A DNA stretch of 64,000 nt from Synechococcus sp. RCC307 (GCA_000063525.1 CT978603.1:2160915-2224914); one strand, 5' to 3'; numbered from the stretch's first letter, positions 1 through 8,094 are shown. Made by a program: numbers and translations. Notes: a model not told the origin generated them from the sequence alone.

Positions 1-255
1 GCTGTATTTCTGAAACACCATGCCGCGATCTGGACCCGGACCCTGAACCGCTTGACCATCCACGCGAACCTGGCCTGAGCTCGGCTGCTCAAGACCCGCG
101 ATCAAGCGCAGGATCGTGCTCTTGCCCGAGCCTGAACTCCCCACCAAAGAGAGAAACTCGCCAGAGCGCAGAGCAAAGCTGATATCGCGCAACACCTCTT
201 TCCTGTGCTGACCCGAGCCAAAGGTTTTGCCGAGATGGCGGACCTGCAATTCCAT
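1..255 (-). CDS. ABC transporter ATPase, NitT/TauT type (partial, guanidine importer)
   Basis: Only the first 85 codons are in the window; the gene continues past the left edge. The start is the ATG at 255. The protein shows a Walker A motif GSSGSGKST near residues 40-48 and reaches the Q-loop (VFQK) at the very edge. It would be the cytoplasmic energy subunit for the permease and binding protein encoded immediately upstream (only 3 bases separate it from the permease stop). Synechocystis has the same gene order behind its guanidine hydrolase gene, which suggests guanidine as substrate; the transporter family itself (nitrate, taurine, thiamine-precursor importers) does not fix the substrate. 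Confidence 0.88.
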   Translation of the reverse strand, partial: MELQVRHLGKTFGSGQHRKEVLRDISFALRSGEFLSLVGSSGSGKSTILRLIAGLEQPSSGQVRVDGQAVQGPGPDRGMVFQKYS

Positions 256-258
256 CGT

Positions 259-1077
259 TTACAGAGCCCAGCGGCACGACAACCGCAACAACAGACGGAA
301 GCCCATATCGATCGCAAAGCCAATCAAGCCCAGCACGATCAACTCGGCAAAGATCTGATCCGTGCGGAAGAAACGCTGCGCCAGCTGAATGCGTTTGCCC
401 AAGCCCACCTCAGCAGCCACCAATTCGGCCACAACAACCAAGTTCCATGAGGTGGCGATGTTGATGCGCAGGGTGTCGATGATGCTGGGCAAGCTGTAGC
501 GCGCCACCACCTGCACCAACACCTGACGGCCGCGGCCACCCAGGGTGAGGGTGGTTTCAATCAACTCTTTGGGAACGAACTTGACGGCATCCATCACCAT
601 CAAGACGTTGAAATAAACAGTGCCCAGAAAAATCAGCGCAATCTTGGGCTCTTCACCTATCCCCAAATAGATGATCAACAGGGGAATGAACGCCGCGGCC
701 GGCATGTAGCGCAGCATCGCGATCAAGGGCTCACACAGGGCGCAGATCGCGGGATACACACCCATGCAGATGCCCAAGGGCACAGCCACGAGCGTGGCCA
801 AGAAGAACCCGGCAAACACCCGGCCGGTGCTGGCCACGATGTCCTGGAACAGGATCCCCTCCCGTGCCATCGAGGCCAGCGACTCCAGCACCGCCGCTGG
901 AGACGGCAAAAATTTGCCGTCCACCAGTTCCAGGGCACTGATCACCGTCCACAGCAATAGCGGGATCAGCAGGGAAGACACCTGCAAACCGCTGCGCACC
1001 AACGGTGATGGAGTGGCTCCAATCGACAGCAATGGCAGGGGCTTAGCGCCCCCGCCATCCGTTGCTGACGCCACCAT
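259..1077 (-). CDS. ABC transporter permease, NitT/TauT (SsuC-like) family
   Basis: A 272-residue inner-membrane permease with a proline-rich N-terminal tail of about 25 residues and about six hydrophobic segments. The binding-protein-dependent transport signature with an EAA-like loop lies near residues 165-195 (TLTLGGRGRQVLVQVV region). The length fits SsuC/TauC permeases. The start ATG overlaps the stop of the upstream binding protein by one base (TAATG), indicating translational coupling. With the neighbouring ATPase and lipoprotein it forms a complete importer in the gdmH-hypA-hypB operon, so guanidine uptake is the most likely role; this is inference from context. Confidence 0.9.
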   Translation of the reverse strand: MVASATDGGGAKPLPLLSIGATPSPLVRSGLQVSSLLIPLLLWTVISALELVDGKFLPSPAAVLESLASMAREGILFQDIVASTGRVFAGFFLATLVAVPLGICMGVYPAICALCEPLIAMLRYMPAAAFIPLLIIYLGIGEEPKIALIFLGTVYFNVLMVMDAVKFVPKELIETTLTLGGRGRQVLVQVVARYSLPSIIDTLRINIATSWNLVVVAELVAAEVGLGKRIQLAQRFFRTDQIFAELIVLGLIGFAIDMGFRLLLRLSCRWAL

Positions 1078-2075
1078 TAGGACGCAGCGATGGTCTTGAT
1101 GAAGGAGGGATCAAACAGGTTGCTCATGTCGGGCTTTTCAGGAATGAAGCCCACGGAGACCATGAAGTCAGCCATCTTCTGGGCGGCATAGGGCATGTGT
1201 TGCATGCCATCGCCATCACTGAAGGCCTCCAGGTTCTGATCGACCGAGAAGAAGGTGGTGCCGGCCTTGTACTGCTCGTACTCAGCGGTCGGGATGCCAG
1301 CACGCTTGGCCATGATTTGCTCCGATTTTTCGGGGTTGGCAGCCATGAACTCGCGCACATCCCACCAGGTCTTGACGATCTTCTGAACATCCTCAGGGCG
1401 TTCTTTGATCAGATCACCACTGACAGTCAGCAAGTCAGGGATTGCACCGGGGTATTCCTTTGAGCTGGCGATGACATGGGCGCCGTCACGCTGCATGGCG
1501 GTGCCGGTGTAAGGAGGGAACGCGCCAACGGCATCCACCTTGCCGGCAGCAAATGCCGTCGCAGCCTGATCGGTCGGCATGCCCTTGATGATCACGTCAT
1601 CACGGCTGAGGCCGACATCACGCAAAGCCAGGCTCAGCAGGAAATCATCCACAACACCCTCTTCAACGGCAACCGTTTTGCCTTTGAGATCGGTGATGGT
1701 TTCGATCGCCTTATCAGCAATGATTTGATCATTGCCAGCTGAATTGTCATTGACCAGAACAACAACTTCGCCGCCATTCTCTCCGGGCAAGAAGGAGATG
1801 GTGTCATTCAGAGTTTGAGAGTTGCCATCAATTTTGCCGGCGGCAAACGTTTCCATCGATTGGACATAGCCGTCAAACCATTTCATCTCAACATTGACGC
1901 CATTCTTTTCAAATAGCTTCTCCTCAACGGCAATAGCCCAAGGCCACCAACCAGCCCAATTGCTGTAACCCAAAACAATGGGCTCACCGCCAATGGATGT
2001 GGAAGGCTTGGAGCAAGCCACAGCCAACACCACCGCCAAGCCGGCAAATAAGAGATTTCGAAGTTGTTTGGTCAT
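1077..2075 (-). CDS. ABC transporter substrate-binding lipoprotein, NitT/TauT family
   Basis: A 332-residue periplasmic binding protein. The start at 2075 is preferred because it gives a clean lipoprotein signal: MTKQ, a hydrophobic stretch, then lipobox LAVAC with Cys at about residue 21. A longer reading frame to 2174 would bury this signal behind a polar extension that overlaps hypB. The mature part begins with IVLGYSNWAGWWPW, typical of NMT1/ThiY-like periplasmic proteins. It sits between hypB and the permease gene. The match in gene order to the Synechocystis guanidine operon suggests it captures guanidine or a related cation, but the ligand cannot be read from the sequence. Confidence 0.88.
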   Translation of the reverse strand: MTKQLRNLLFAGLAVVLAVACSKPSTSIGGEPIVLGYSNWAGWWPWAIAVEEKLFEKNGVNVEMKWFDGYVQSMETFAAGKIDGNSQTLNDTISFLPGENGGEVVVLVNDNSAGNDQIIADKAIETITDLKGKTVAVEEGVVDDFLLSLALRDVGLSRDDVIIKGMPTDQAATAFAAGKVDAVGAFPPYTGTAMQRDGAHVIASSKEYPGAIPDLLTVSGDLIKERPEDVQKIVKTWWDVREFMAANPEKSEQIMAKRAGIPTAEYEQYKAGTTFFSVDQNLEAFSDGDGMQHMPYAAQKMADFMVSVGFIPEKPDMSNLFDPSFIKTIAAS

Positions 2076-2110
2076 GACACTGCAATAAGGACAACACGCA
2101 AGAACGCTGC

Positions 2111-2809
2111 TCAGGCCATGGCCAGAGCAGGTTCCAAGGTGTTTTGGCGAGCCGATCGCAGCCAGGCATGCCAAACATCGATGCCCTCACCAGTGAGAGC
2201 GGACACCGAAATCACACTGGCTTTGGGATTGATGCTGTTGATGTTGCGGCGAAAGGTCTCAAGCTCAACCGGCAGATACGGCAGCAGATCAATCTTGGTG
2301 ATGAGGACCACATCAGCCTGGCGAAACATCAGCGGGTACTTCAACGGCTTGTCCTCACCTTCAGTGACACTGAGAAGCGCCACTTTGTGATGTTCACCCA
2401 CTTCAAATTCAGCAGGGCAAACCAAATTCCCCACGTTTTCAACCCACAGCAGATCCAGCTGATTTGGGTTGAGCCGCTCACGCAACAACTTCAGGCCGCC
2501 ACTGACCATGGCGGCATCGAGATGGCAGGAGCGCCCGGTGGTAATCGGCACCACCGGAATGCCCACAGCCTCCAAGCGCTCCGCATCCAATTGGGTGGTC
2601 ATGTCGCCTTCCAAGACAGCCATGGACCACTCCTGAGCCAACTGAGGTAAGGAGCGCTCAAGCAATGCTGTTTTGCCCGCCCCGGGGCTACTCATCACAT
2701 TGAGGGCCAGCACCTGCCAAGCCTCAAAGTGCTCACGGTTGTGCTCGGCTTGGTGCTGATTGGCCGCCAGCAAATTCATGCCGAGGCGATCTTCTAAAGG
2801 CAAATGCAT
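2111..2809 (-). CDS. hypB: HypB-like nickel-insertion GTPase
   Basis: A 232-residue SIMIBI-class GTPase. Walker A SSPGAGKT lies at residues 40-47, the HypB-type metal motif SCHLDA near residue 95, and a TKIDLLP guanine-specificity motif near residue 175. No histidine-rich N-terminal nickel store is present. HypB normally helps load nickel into [NiFe]-hydrogenase, but no hydrogenase gene is seen here. The gene lies directly after hypA and the ureohydrolase gene, the arrangement known for the nickel-dependent guanidine hydrolase of Synechocystis, so its likely client is the GdmH protein encoded at 3246-4436. Confidence 0.92.
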   Translation of the reverse strand: MHLPLEDRLGMNLLAANQHQAEHNREHFEAWQVLALNVMSSPGAGKTALLERSLPQLAQEWSMAVLEGDMTTQLDAERLEAVGIPVVPITTGRSCHLDAAMVSGGLKLLRERLNPNQLDLLWVENVGNLVCPAEFEVGEHHKVALLSVTEGEDKPLKYPLMFRQADVVLITKIDLLPYLPVELETFRRNINSINPKASVISVSALTGEGIDVWHAWLRSARQNTLEPALAMA

Positions 2810-2839
2810 GACAAGAGAGGTTGGAGAACTGTTTTGCCT

Positions 2840-3241
2840 TCAGACGCGCTGGAGCGATAGAGCTTGTGACTCAACAGCGCTCTGAAGGGACGTGCGGTAG
2901 TCGATGCTGCGAATTCGCAATTCGCGGCCACTGACGATCTCCTCAAGAGGGTGATCGCAGCAGGGAGAGCGGTAAGCACCCTCAGGAGTTGGGCTGTAGG
3001 TGCCATTGCAGACCAAGCAACGACCCACAAAGGGGATCTCTTCGATCTGCAGCTGCGCGCCATCAAGCCAGCTGCCAGCAACAGCCGCCTGAAAGGTGAA
3101 GCGCAGCTGCTCAGGCTCAACGCAGGTGAAGCGGCCCACATCCAAATGGATGGTGTCCACCATCGCCTGAGGCGATGCCTGCTCCTCGCGCCATTGCTGA
3201 AGAGCCAGGAGCAGGCACTTGGTCATGTCGACCTCATGCAT
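2840..3241 (-). CDS. hypA: HypA-like nickel metallochaperone
   Basis: A 133-residue HypA-family protein. It starts with MHE, whose His2 is the nickel ligand in HypA. A structural zinc site is formed by CLVC near residues 75-78 and a CC pair near residues 94-95, a slightly unusual spacing and arrangement for the second cysteine pair (usually CxxC). The gene starts 4 bases after the gdmH stop codon and is followed by hypB, so the three are co-transcribed. The expected role is delivery of Ni2+, with HypB, to the guanidine hydrolase rather than to a hydrogenase. Confidence 0.9.
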   Translation of the reverse strand: MHEVDMTKCLLLALQQWREEQASPQAMVDTIHLDVGRFTCVEPEQLRFTFQAAVAGSWLDGAQLQIEEIPFVGRCLVCNGTYSPTPEGAYRSPCCDHPLEEIVSGRELRIRSIDYRTSLQSAVESQALSLQRV

Positions 3242-3245
3242 GGGA

Positions 3246-4436
3246 TCACCTCCAGGCCTGATCCACCTGCATGTTGCAAGTGGGGTTGATCCAACTGGGC
3301 TTCTCTTTGCGGGGCAGCTGGCCGCTCACCACCAGGTGGGCCATGGTGTCGCAGATCACCCGCGCGGCCATCAGCGATGTCATGTCACTGATGTCATAGG
3401 GAGGGGAAACCTCCACCAACTCCAGGCCACAGACCGGCACATTGCGGACGATCAGCTCGAGCAACTTCAGGGCTTCGCGGGGCAACAACCCCCCTGGCTC
3501 TGGCCAACCGGTGCCTGGAACAAAACCGGCATCGATGCAGTCGATGTCAAAGGAGATGTAGACGCAATCGGTGCCATCGGTGGCCCGTTCAATGGCATAG
3601 CGGGCGGCTGCCTCCAGACCCATCTCGGTGATGTCGGTGACCGTGAGCACATTGGTGCCGCGCTCACGGCAAACCTTCACCCCCTCGCGGGGCACTTGCC
3701 AGCCACCAATCCCCAGCTGCACCAGGTTCTGAGCCGGTGCGTTGGCCATGTTCGTGGCATGGAACCACGGACAGGTGTGCATCCGTTCATCGAGATCGAT
3801 CTCTTGGGTGTCGACATGGCGATCGAAGTGGATGATCCCCACCTTCTTGTCGCCGAGGTGTCGGCAAACCCCACGGACTGTTGGAAAACCAATGGAGTGA
3901 TCACCACCCAAGAGGATTGGGAAGGCCCCGCTGGCAAAGACGTGGGCGACCCCCTTGGAGATCTGATCAAAGCTTTTCTCGTTGTTGGCTGGGATGGTGA
4001 AGACATCACCCACATCACAGAGGGTGATTTGCTCGCGCAGATCCACACCCATCTCGTAGTTGTACGGGGTGTAGAGCGCTGAAATCCTGCGAATTCCCTG
4101 AGGCCCAAAGCGCGTTCCTGGGCGATAGGTGGTGCCGCAATCGTGGGGAATGCCCACCACCGCCACGTCAAATTCGCCGACCCGGTTCACGTCCTCGAGA
4201 TAGGGCGCCTTCATGAAGGTGTTGATGCCCGCGTAATGGGGCAACTCACCGCGAGAAAAGGTGGAGATATTGCGGTCCACGATGCTGTGGGCCGCTTCCA
4301 ATCCCAGGCGCTTGGCCTGATCCACCTCTTGCTGCCATCCGGTGAGGGGCAGGCGTTGCTCTTTTTCCAGGGCCGCCATCCCCTCACTGGGATGGCTGCG
4401 CTCGAAGCCCCCAGGGGAGCCACTTGTGGACGTCAT
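3246..4436 (-). CDS. gdmH: Guanidine hydrolase (nickel-dependent ureohydrolase family)
   Basis: A 396-residue protein of the arginase/agmatinase superfamily. Metal-ligand motifs are complete: GGDHSIG at 177-183, FDRHVD at 204-209 (a variant of the usual DAHxD, with Arg for Ala), and SFDIDCID at 295-302. Classical agmatinases are about 300 residues; the extra N-terminal ~80 residues and total length match the Ni2+-dependent guanidine hydrolase GdmH (Synechocystis Sll1077, formerly called agmatinase SpeB2), which splits guanidine into urea and ammonia. The context is decisive: hypA and hypB follow within 4 and 30 bases, an ABC importer follows them, and a guanidine-I riboswitch lies in the leader. 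An internal Met at residue 20 is an alternative start. Confidence 0.92.
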   Translation of the reverse strand: MTSTSGSPGGFERSHPSEGMAALEKEQRLPLTGWQQEVDQAKRLGLEAAHSIVDRNISTFSRGELPHYAGINTFMKAPYLEDVNRVGEFDVAVVGIPHDCGTTYRPGTRFGPQGIRRISALYTPYNYEMGVDLREQITLCDVGDVFTIPANNEKSFDQISKGVAHVFASGAFPILLGGDHSIGFPTVRGVCRHLGDKKVGIIHFDRHVDTQEIDLDERMHTCPWFHATNMANAPAQNLVQLGIGGWQVPREGVKVCRERGTNVLTVTDITEMGLEAAARYAIERATDGTDCVYISFDIDCIDAGFVPGTGWPEPGGLLPREALKLLELIVRNVPVCGLELVEVSPPYDISDMTSLMAARVICDTMAHLVVSGQLPRKEKPSWINPTCNMQVDQAWR

Positions 4437-4449
4437 TGCAGGGGAGTGC

Positions 4450-4565
4450 GAGTGAGTGCGGTCTCCCAGGCTTTTGTTCCACCGACGAACCGGAAAAGCT
4501 GGTTGGAAACAGTTGGCTCACTCACCCAGACGGGGCGGTTGGAGCGCTGGTTTCCACAAACCGCC
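4450..4565 (-). ncRNA. Guanidine-I (ykkC) riboswitch in the gdmH leader
   Basis: Read on the minus strand, the leader contains CGG-T-GGAAC followed by AAAAGCCTGGGAGA (the latter at 4462-4475). This aligns closely with the hallmark 3' block of the guanidine-I/ykkC class. A 5' hairpin is formed by GGCGGTT (4559-4565) and AACCGCC (4534-4540), and GAGTGAG (4517-4523) pairs with CTCACTC (4450-4456) with two more pairs outward. The element ends about 15 bases before the gdmH ATG, so control of translation initiation or a short attenuator is possible; no clear U-tract terminator is visible. Exact boundaries are estimates. Confidence 0.75.
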
Positions 4566-4599
4566 TATCCAATCTCCGGCTGCGATAGACCCCAATGCG

Positions 4600-4613
4600 G
4601 TAACAGGCGATAC
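4600..4613 (-). promoter_or_regulatory. NtcA-binding site upstream of the gdmH operon
   Basis: A perfect GTA-N8-TAC palindrome (GTATCGCCTGTTAC on the minus strand). An extended -10-like hexamer GAGATT (matching xAN3T) begins 23 bases downstream, the spacing of NtcA-activated promoters. The predicted transcript would start near 4565, just at the 5' edge of the riboswitch. It lies in the 191-base gap between cobA and gdmH, pointing only toward gdmH. Confidence 0.65.
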
Positions 4614-4627
4614 CCGTTGTTGAGTGT

Positions 4628-5440
4628 TTAAGCAGGGGCGTTTTGAGGGCTGCGCGCTATGGGCTGCGGCATCGTCACGGGGGCTGGCATGGGCGCACAA
4701 CCAGGGATTCGCTGCTCCACCACCTCACCGATCACAACGATGGCCGGGGCACTGAAACCCTGCTCATCGGCGGCATCAGCGAGATCCTCCAGCGTGGCAA
4801 TCAGATGCTTTTGGCCATTCACGCTGCCCTGCTGAATGATGGCGGCAGGCGTGGTTCCCGCCAGTCCGCCGGCCTGCAACTCCTCGCAGATGCGAGCCAA
4901 GTTGTGCAGGCCCATGTAGATGACGAGGCCATCACTGCAAGCGGCCAACGCGCGCCAATCCACCGCTGGCCGGCCTTTATCAATTTCTTCGTGGCCAGTG
5001 ACAAAGGTCACCGATGAACCGGCACGGCGATGGGTCACCGGAATCCCGACATAGGCCGGCGCCGCAATGCCAGAGGTGACCCCGGGAACCACCTCAACAG
5101 GCACACCGCGCTTGGCCAAATAAGCGGCTTCCTCACCACCACGACCAAACAGAAAAGGATCGCCCCCTTTCAACCGCACCACACAACGGCAACGTCCTGC
5201 CAACTGCAGCAACAACGCATTGGTGCTGGGTTGCGGCACGGAATGGTGGCCGCGCCGTTTGCCGACCGGATGAATCTCGCAGCCCTCAGGAACCAACTCC
5301 AGTAACTCCATCGGCACCAAGGAGTCATGCACCAAGGCATCACAACGTTGCAGCAGACGATGGGCCCGCAACGTCAACAACTCAGGGTCTCCAGGACCTG
5401 CTCCCACCAAATAAATAATGCCGGGCGTGTCAGTGGTCAT
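4628..5440 (-). CDS. cobA: Uroporphyrinogen-III C-methyltransferase
   Basis: A 270-residue SAM-dependent tetrapyrrole methylase (SUMT) that methylates uroporphyrinogen III at C2 and C7 to give precorrin-2, the branch to siroheme and cobalamin. Visible motifs are VGAGPGDPELLTLRA near residues 12-26 and GDPFLFGRGGEEA near 93-105. The length is that of a single-domain SUMT, not a CysG fusion. Its start overlaps the stop of the upstream cbiX-like gene by 4 bases. The position beside nirA fits siroheme supply for nitrite reductase. A weakly conserved proline-rich tail follows the catalytic domain. Confidence 0.96.
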   Translation of the reverse strand: MTTDTPGIIYLVGAGPGDPELLTLRAHRLLQRCDALVHDSLVPMELLELVPEGCEIHPVGKRRGHHSVPQPSTNALLLQLAGRCRCVVRLKGGDPFLFGRGGEEAAYLAKRGVPVEVVPGVTSGIAAPAYVGIPVTHRRAGSSVTFVTGHEEIDKGRPAVDWRALAACSDGLVIYMGLHNLARICEELQAGGLAGTTPAAIIQQGSVNGQKHLIATLEDLADAADEQGFSAPAIVVIGEVVEQRIPGCAPMPAPVTMPQPIARSPQNAPA

Positions 5441-6096
5441 GGCAAGTCCAACAACAGCTCGAAGAGAAATTGACGCGTGGCAGGGTGCTCTAGCAGAGCC
5501 AGACCACCCCCCTGCTGAGCACTGAGGTGGGCTGTCATGCGATTGGGGGCCAAAGCAAGCGGCAACACCCGATCAAGCTCTGCATCACAGGTGTCAGCAC
5601 TCCGCAAAGGAAGGCCAAGCTCCTGGCTAAGAACGTGCAGATAGCGGTCAGCAATCCCCGGACGAAGGGGGTGATGAACAACCACCTGACGTTCAGCTTC
5701 GCATCCCAACTGGCGCAAATGCTGGAGCCAGGGCTGCCAAGCCCCCAAAAAAGGCAAGGCCATCACCTGATGGCCAAGACCGCGCAATCGCTGGCGAATT
5801 GCCGGAACATCAACGCGCACGTGGCTTCCCGGCGTTAACAACAACGGCACCAACAAAAGCTTCTGGCGCGGCGGTAATTCAACGGGTTCAGCTGTTAACG
5901 CCTGCACCCACACCGCGGCGCCCCTGGCTTGAGCGAGCTCATCGAGCAGGCATTGCAACACAGCAGGAACAGCCCCTCCGCCATGGCCATGCACGACCAC
6001 CAACAGAGGCCAAGGCCCAGCCGCAGCCTGGCCCTGTAACAACGGCCACCACTGAATGGCCACCTCAGCTGATGAACTCCTGGTTCGTTGCGCCAT
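5437..6096 (-). CDS. CbiX-like sirohydrochlorin chelatase
   Basis: A 219-residue protein of the CbiX/SirB chelatase family. The N-terminal metal-site motif VVVHGHGGG lies near residues 32-40 and the family's VPLLLTPGSHVRVDVP strand-helix near residues 81-98, followed by a second half with PLRPG. CbiX/SirB proteins insert cobalt or iron into sirohydrochlorin. Coupling to cobA (4-base overlap) and divergence from nirA suggest it makes siroheme for NirA, but cobalt chelation cannot be excluded. The gene is divergent from the small gene at 6106, leaving only 9 bases between start codons. Confidence 0.8.
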   Translation of the reverse strand: MAQRTRSSSAEVAIQWWPLLQGQAAAGPWPLLVVVHGHGGGAVPAVLQCLLDELAQARGAAVWVQALTAEPVELPPRQKLLLVPLLLTPGSHVRVDVPAIRQRLRGLGHQVMALPFLGAWQPWLQHLRQLGCEAERQVVVHHPLRPGIADRYLHVLSQELGLPLRSADTCDAELDRVLPLALAPNRMTAHLSAQQGGGLALLEHPATRQFLFELLLDLP

Positions 6097-6105
6097 CCCA
6101 TCACG

Positions 6106-6333
6106 ATGCCATCGCCACGAGCGCTGCCACGGTCACGACGCTCCAGCCGCGTCAGAACGGCTGAACGACGGACTAGCTACTCCCGTCCCCCAGAGCGACG
6201 CCCTGAGCGTCGAGCTCATCGCGGTGATTGGCAGAGCGAACTTGATGCCGATTTCGCGGCCATGTCCAAGGTGTGGCAAATGCTGCGCCATGGAGCTGTG
6301 CGGATGCTGGGAGAAATCGGCCGTCAATACTGA
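6106..6333 (+). CDS. Small Arg-rich hypothetical protein upstream of nirA
   Basis: A 75-residue frame, MPSPRALP... to ...IGRQY. The first ~40 residues are very basic and low-complexity (Arg, Ser, Pro), and the last ~30 look like an amphipathic helix (ADFAAMSKVWQMLRHGAVRM). The ATG at 6106 is chosen because the next upstream start (6088) would overlap cbiX. It ends 10 bases before the NtcA box of nirA. I do not recognise a family; the ordered C-terminal part suggests it is real rather than a shadow frame. Confidence 0.55.
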   Translation: MPSPRALPRSRRSSRVRTAERRTSYSRPPERRPERRAHRGDWQSELDADFAAMSKVWQMLRHGAVRMLGEIGRQY

Positions 6334-6343
6334 ACGAAGTTTC

Positions 6344-6357
6344 GTAGCAACGGTTAC
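6344..6357 (+). promoter_or_regulatory. NtcA-binding site of the nirA promoter
   Basis: Perfect GTA-N8-TAC (GTAGCAACGGTTAC). A -10-like TTAAGT/TAAGTA begins 22-23 bases downstream at 6380-6386, giving a predicted start near 6393 and a leader of about 70 bases before the nirA ATG. This is the arrangement of class II NtcA-activated cyanobacterial nirA promoters. Confidence 0.8.
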
Positions 6358-6465
6358 TTCCTCCAGCGGGCTCAATCCATTAAGTAGTCAAAACATCAAG
6401 CCGTGCCTTTCATTCTGAAGCGGCCTGAGAGTTGAACTCCAACACTCACATTTCGCTTCAGAACT

Positions 6466-8013
6466 ATGGTGGCAACACCGGCAAAGCCCCTGCCGAGTTG
6501 GCTTGAGGGCAAAAAACTCAACAAGATCGAGCAAAACAAAGCCAACAAAGATGGCTTGCTCGTTGGTAGTGAAATCGAAGAATTCGCCCGTGTCGGCTGG
6601 GAGAACGTCGACGAAACCGATCTTCAGCTGCGGCTGAAGTGGTACGGAATGTTCTGGCGCCCCAAAACCCCGGGGCTATTCATGTTGCGCCTGAGGGTTC
6701 CCAATGGGGTCCTCAATGCAGAGCAGTTGCGCGCCATCGGCAGCATCGTTGCCCGTTACGGCGATAGCGGCAGTGCCGACATCACCACCCGCCAGAACAT
6801 CCAATTGCGTGGTGTTCTGCTGGAAGACCTACCCGACATCCTCGAGCGCCTGAAGGCTGTTGGCCTGAACACCATCCAATCGGCCTTCGATAACCCCCGC
6901 AACGTCACGGGCAACCCGATTGCTGGCATCGACCCTGAGGAAATTGTCGATACGCGCCCGTACACCCTGGAGTTGCAGAACTTCCTAACCAGCAATGGCG
7001 AAGGCAACCCTGAGTTCTCGAATCTGCCGCGCAAGTGGAACACGGCCGTTGCCGGCTCCCGCGACAACTTCCTGCTGCACAACGACATCGTCTTCCACCC
7101 GGTGGAACGCGACGGCGTGATGGGTTTTGGGGTCTGGATCGGAGGGATTCTTTCCTCACAGATGAACGCCTATGCCATCCCCCTCGATGCCTGGGTGAAG
7201 CCCGATGAAATCTGCCGGATGACCGCAGCGGTTCTGACCCTGTGGCGCGATAACGGTGAACGGGACAAGCGCCCCAAAGGCCGGTTCCGTTTGTACCTGG
7301 ATTCCGTTGGCCTGGAAGCATTCCGCGAGCTTGTCGCCACGCGTTTTGGCCCACTCACTCCCGACCCAGGCTCGGTGTTTGATGCAACGCCGCGCTCCCA
7401 CTACGGGATCCATCCGCAGAAACAGGCCGAGCTCAACTACGCCGGGCTGCATGTTCCTGTTGGCCGCCTCAAGGCCGAAGACTTCCAAGATCTGGCCTCC
7501 CTTTCAGAGGGTTATGGCAGCGGGGATGTGCGCCTGACTGAAGATCAAAACGTGATCATCACCGGCATTCCCAGCGGCCAGCTCGATCGCTTCAAGAGCG
7601 AGCCACTGCTGCAGAAATTCCCGCTCGAGCCCAGCCACCTGGCGGCAGGCACGGTGAGCTGCACCGGCAACACCTATTGCAGCTTTGCGCTGACCAACAC
7701 CAAAGACCAAGCCCTGGCAGCAGCCGCTGAGCTGGATCAAGAGCTGCACCTGCCTGAGGAGATCAAGATCCACTGGACCGGCTGCCCCAACACCTGCGGC
7801 CAGGCCTACATGGGCGCCATTGGCCTCACTGGCACCAAAACCCGCGGTGAATCAGGGATGGTTGAGGGCTACGACATCACCATCGGCGGCTCCCAAGGGG
7901 CCAACCCGCAAGTTGGTGAATTGCATCGCAAAGGTGTGCCCGCCACCGAAGTGCGCTCAGCACTGAAAGAAATTCTGATTGAACAATTCGGAGCCAAACC
8001 CAAGGCTGCTTGA
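6466..8013 (+). CDS. nirA: Ferredoxin-nitrite reductase
   Basis: A 515-residue assimilatory nitrite reductase that uses ferredoxin to reduce nitrite to ammonium in six one-electron steps. Two ferrodoxin-like half-domains and the siroheme/[4Fe-4S] cysteine pairs are visible: CTGNTYC near residues 398-404 and CPNTC near 439-443. The N-terminal region carries RQNIQLRGV, typical of the sulfite/nitrite reductase fold. The length matches cyanobacterial NirA without a fused ferredoxin domain. It is led by an NtcA box and flanked by siroheme genes and a nitrite-type transporter. Confidence 0.98.
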   Translation: MVATPAKPLPSWLEGKKLNKIEQNKANKDGLLVGSEIEEFARVGWENVDETDLQLRLKWYGMFWRPKTPGLFMLRLRVPNGVLNAEQLRAIGSIVARYGDSGSADITTRQNIQLRGVLLEDLPDILERLKAVGLNTIQSAFDNPRNVTGNPIAGIDPEEIVDTRPYTLELQNFLTSNGEGNPEFSNLPRKWNTAVAGSRDNFLLHNDIVFHPVERDGVMGFGVWIGGILSSQMNAYAIPLDAWVKPDEICRMTAAVLTLWRDNGERDKRPKGRFRLYLDSVGLEAFRELVATRFGPLTPDPGSVFDATPRSHYGIHPQKQAELNYAGLHVPVGRLKAEDFQDLASLSEGYGSGDVRLTEDQNVIITGIPSGQLDRFKSEPLLQKFPLEPSHLAAGTVSCTGNTYCSFALTNTKDQALAAAAELDQELHLPEEIKIHWTGCPNTCGQAYMGAIGLTGTKTRGESGMVEGYDITIGGSQGANPQVGELHRKGVPATEVRSALKEILIEQFGAKPKAA

Positions 8014-8023
8014 TCGGATCGAA

Positions 8024-8046
8024 ATCAGTGGCGGCGCTGATCTTTT
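8024..8046 (+). terminator. Terminator-like hairpin after nirA
   Basis: ATCAGTG (8024-8030) pairs with CGCTGAT (8035-8041) around a GCGG loop, seven pairs with one G-U, followed by CTTTTG. The short U tract suggests a weak terminator that could set nirA above the following small gene and focA. Confidence 0.45.
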
Positions 8047-8094
8047 GAAGCCCCGCTGAGTTTTGATCACCCGCCCACCTCAACCTCACTCACC

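Noticed and set aside
2076..2174. Longer start for the binding protein
   Set aside because: It would place a polar extension before the lipoprotein signal and overlap hypB.
2111..3241. HypA/HypB taken as evidence for a [NiFe]-hydrogenase
   Set aside because: No hydrogenase structural or other hyp genes are present, and the pair is fused in order to the guanidine hydrolase gene.
3219..4082. Plus-strand frame of 287 residues opposite gdmH
   Set aside because: It mirrors the gdmH codons, has no recognisable motif and no upstream signals.
3246..4436. Annotation as agmatinase (speB)
   Set aside because: The N-terminal extension, hypAB neighbours and guanidine riboswitch fit guanidine hydrolase better than polyamine synthesis.
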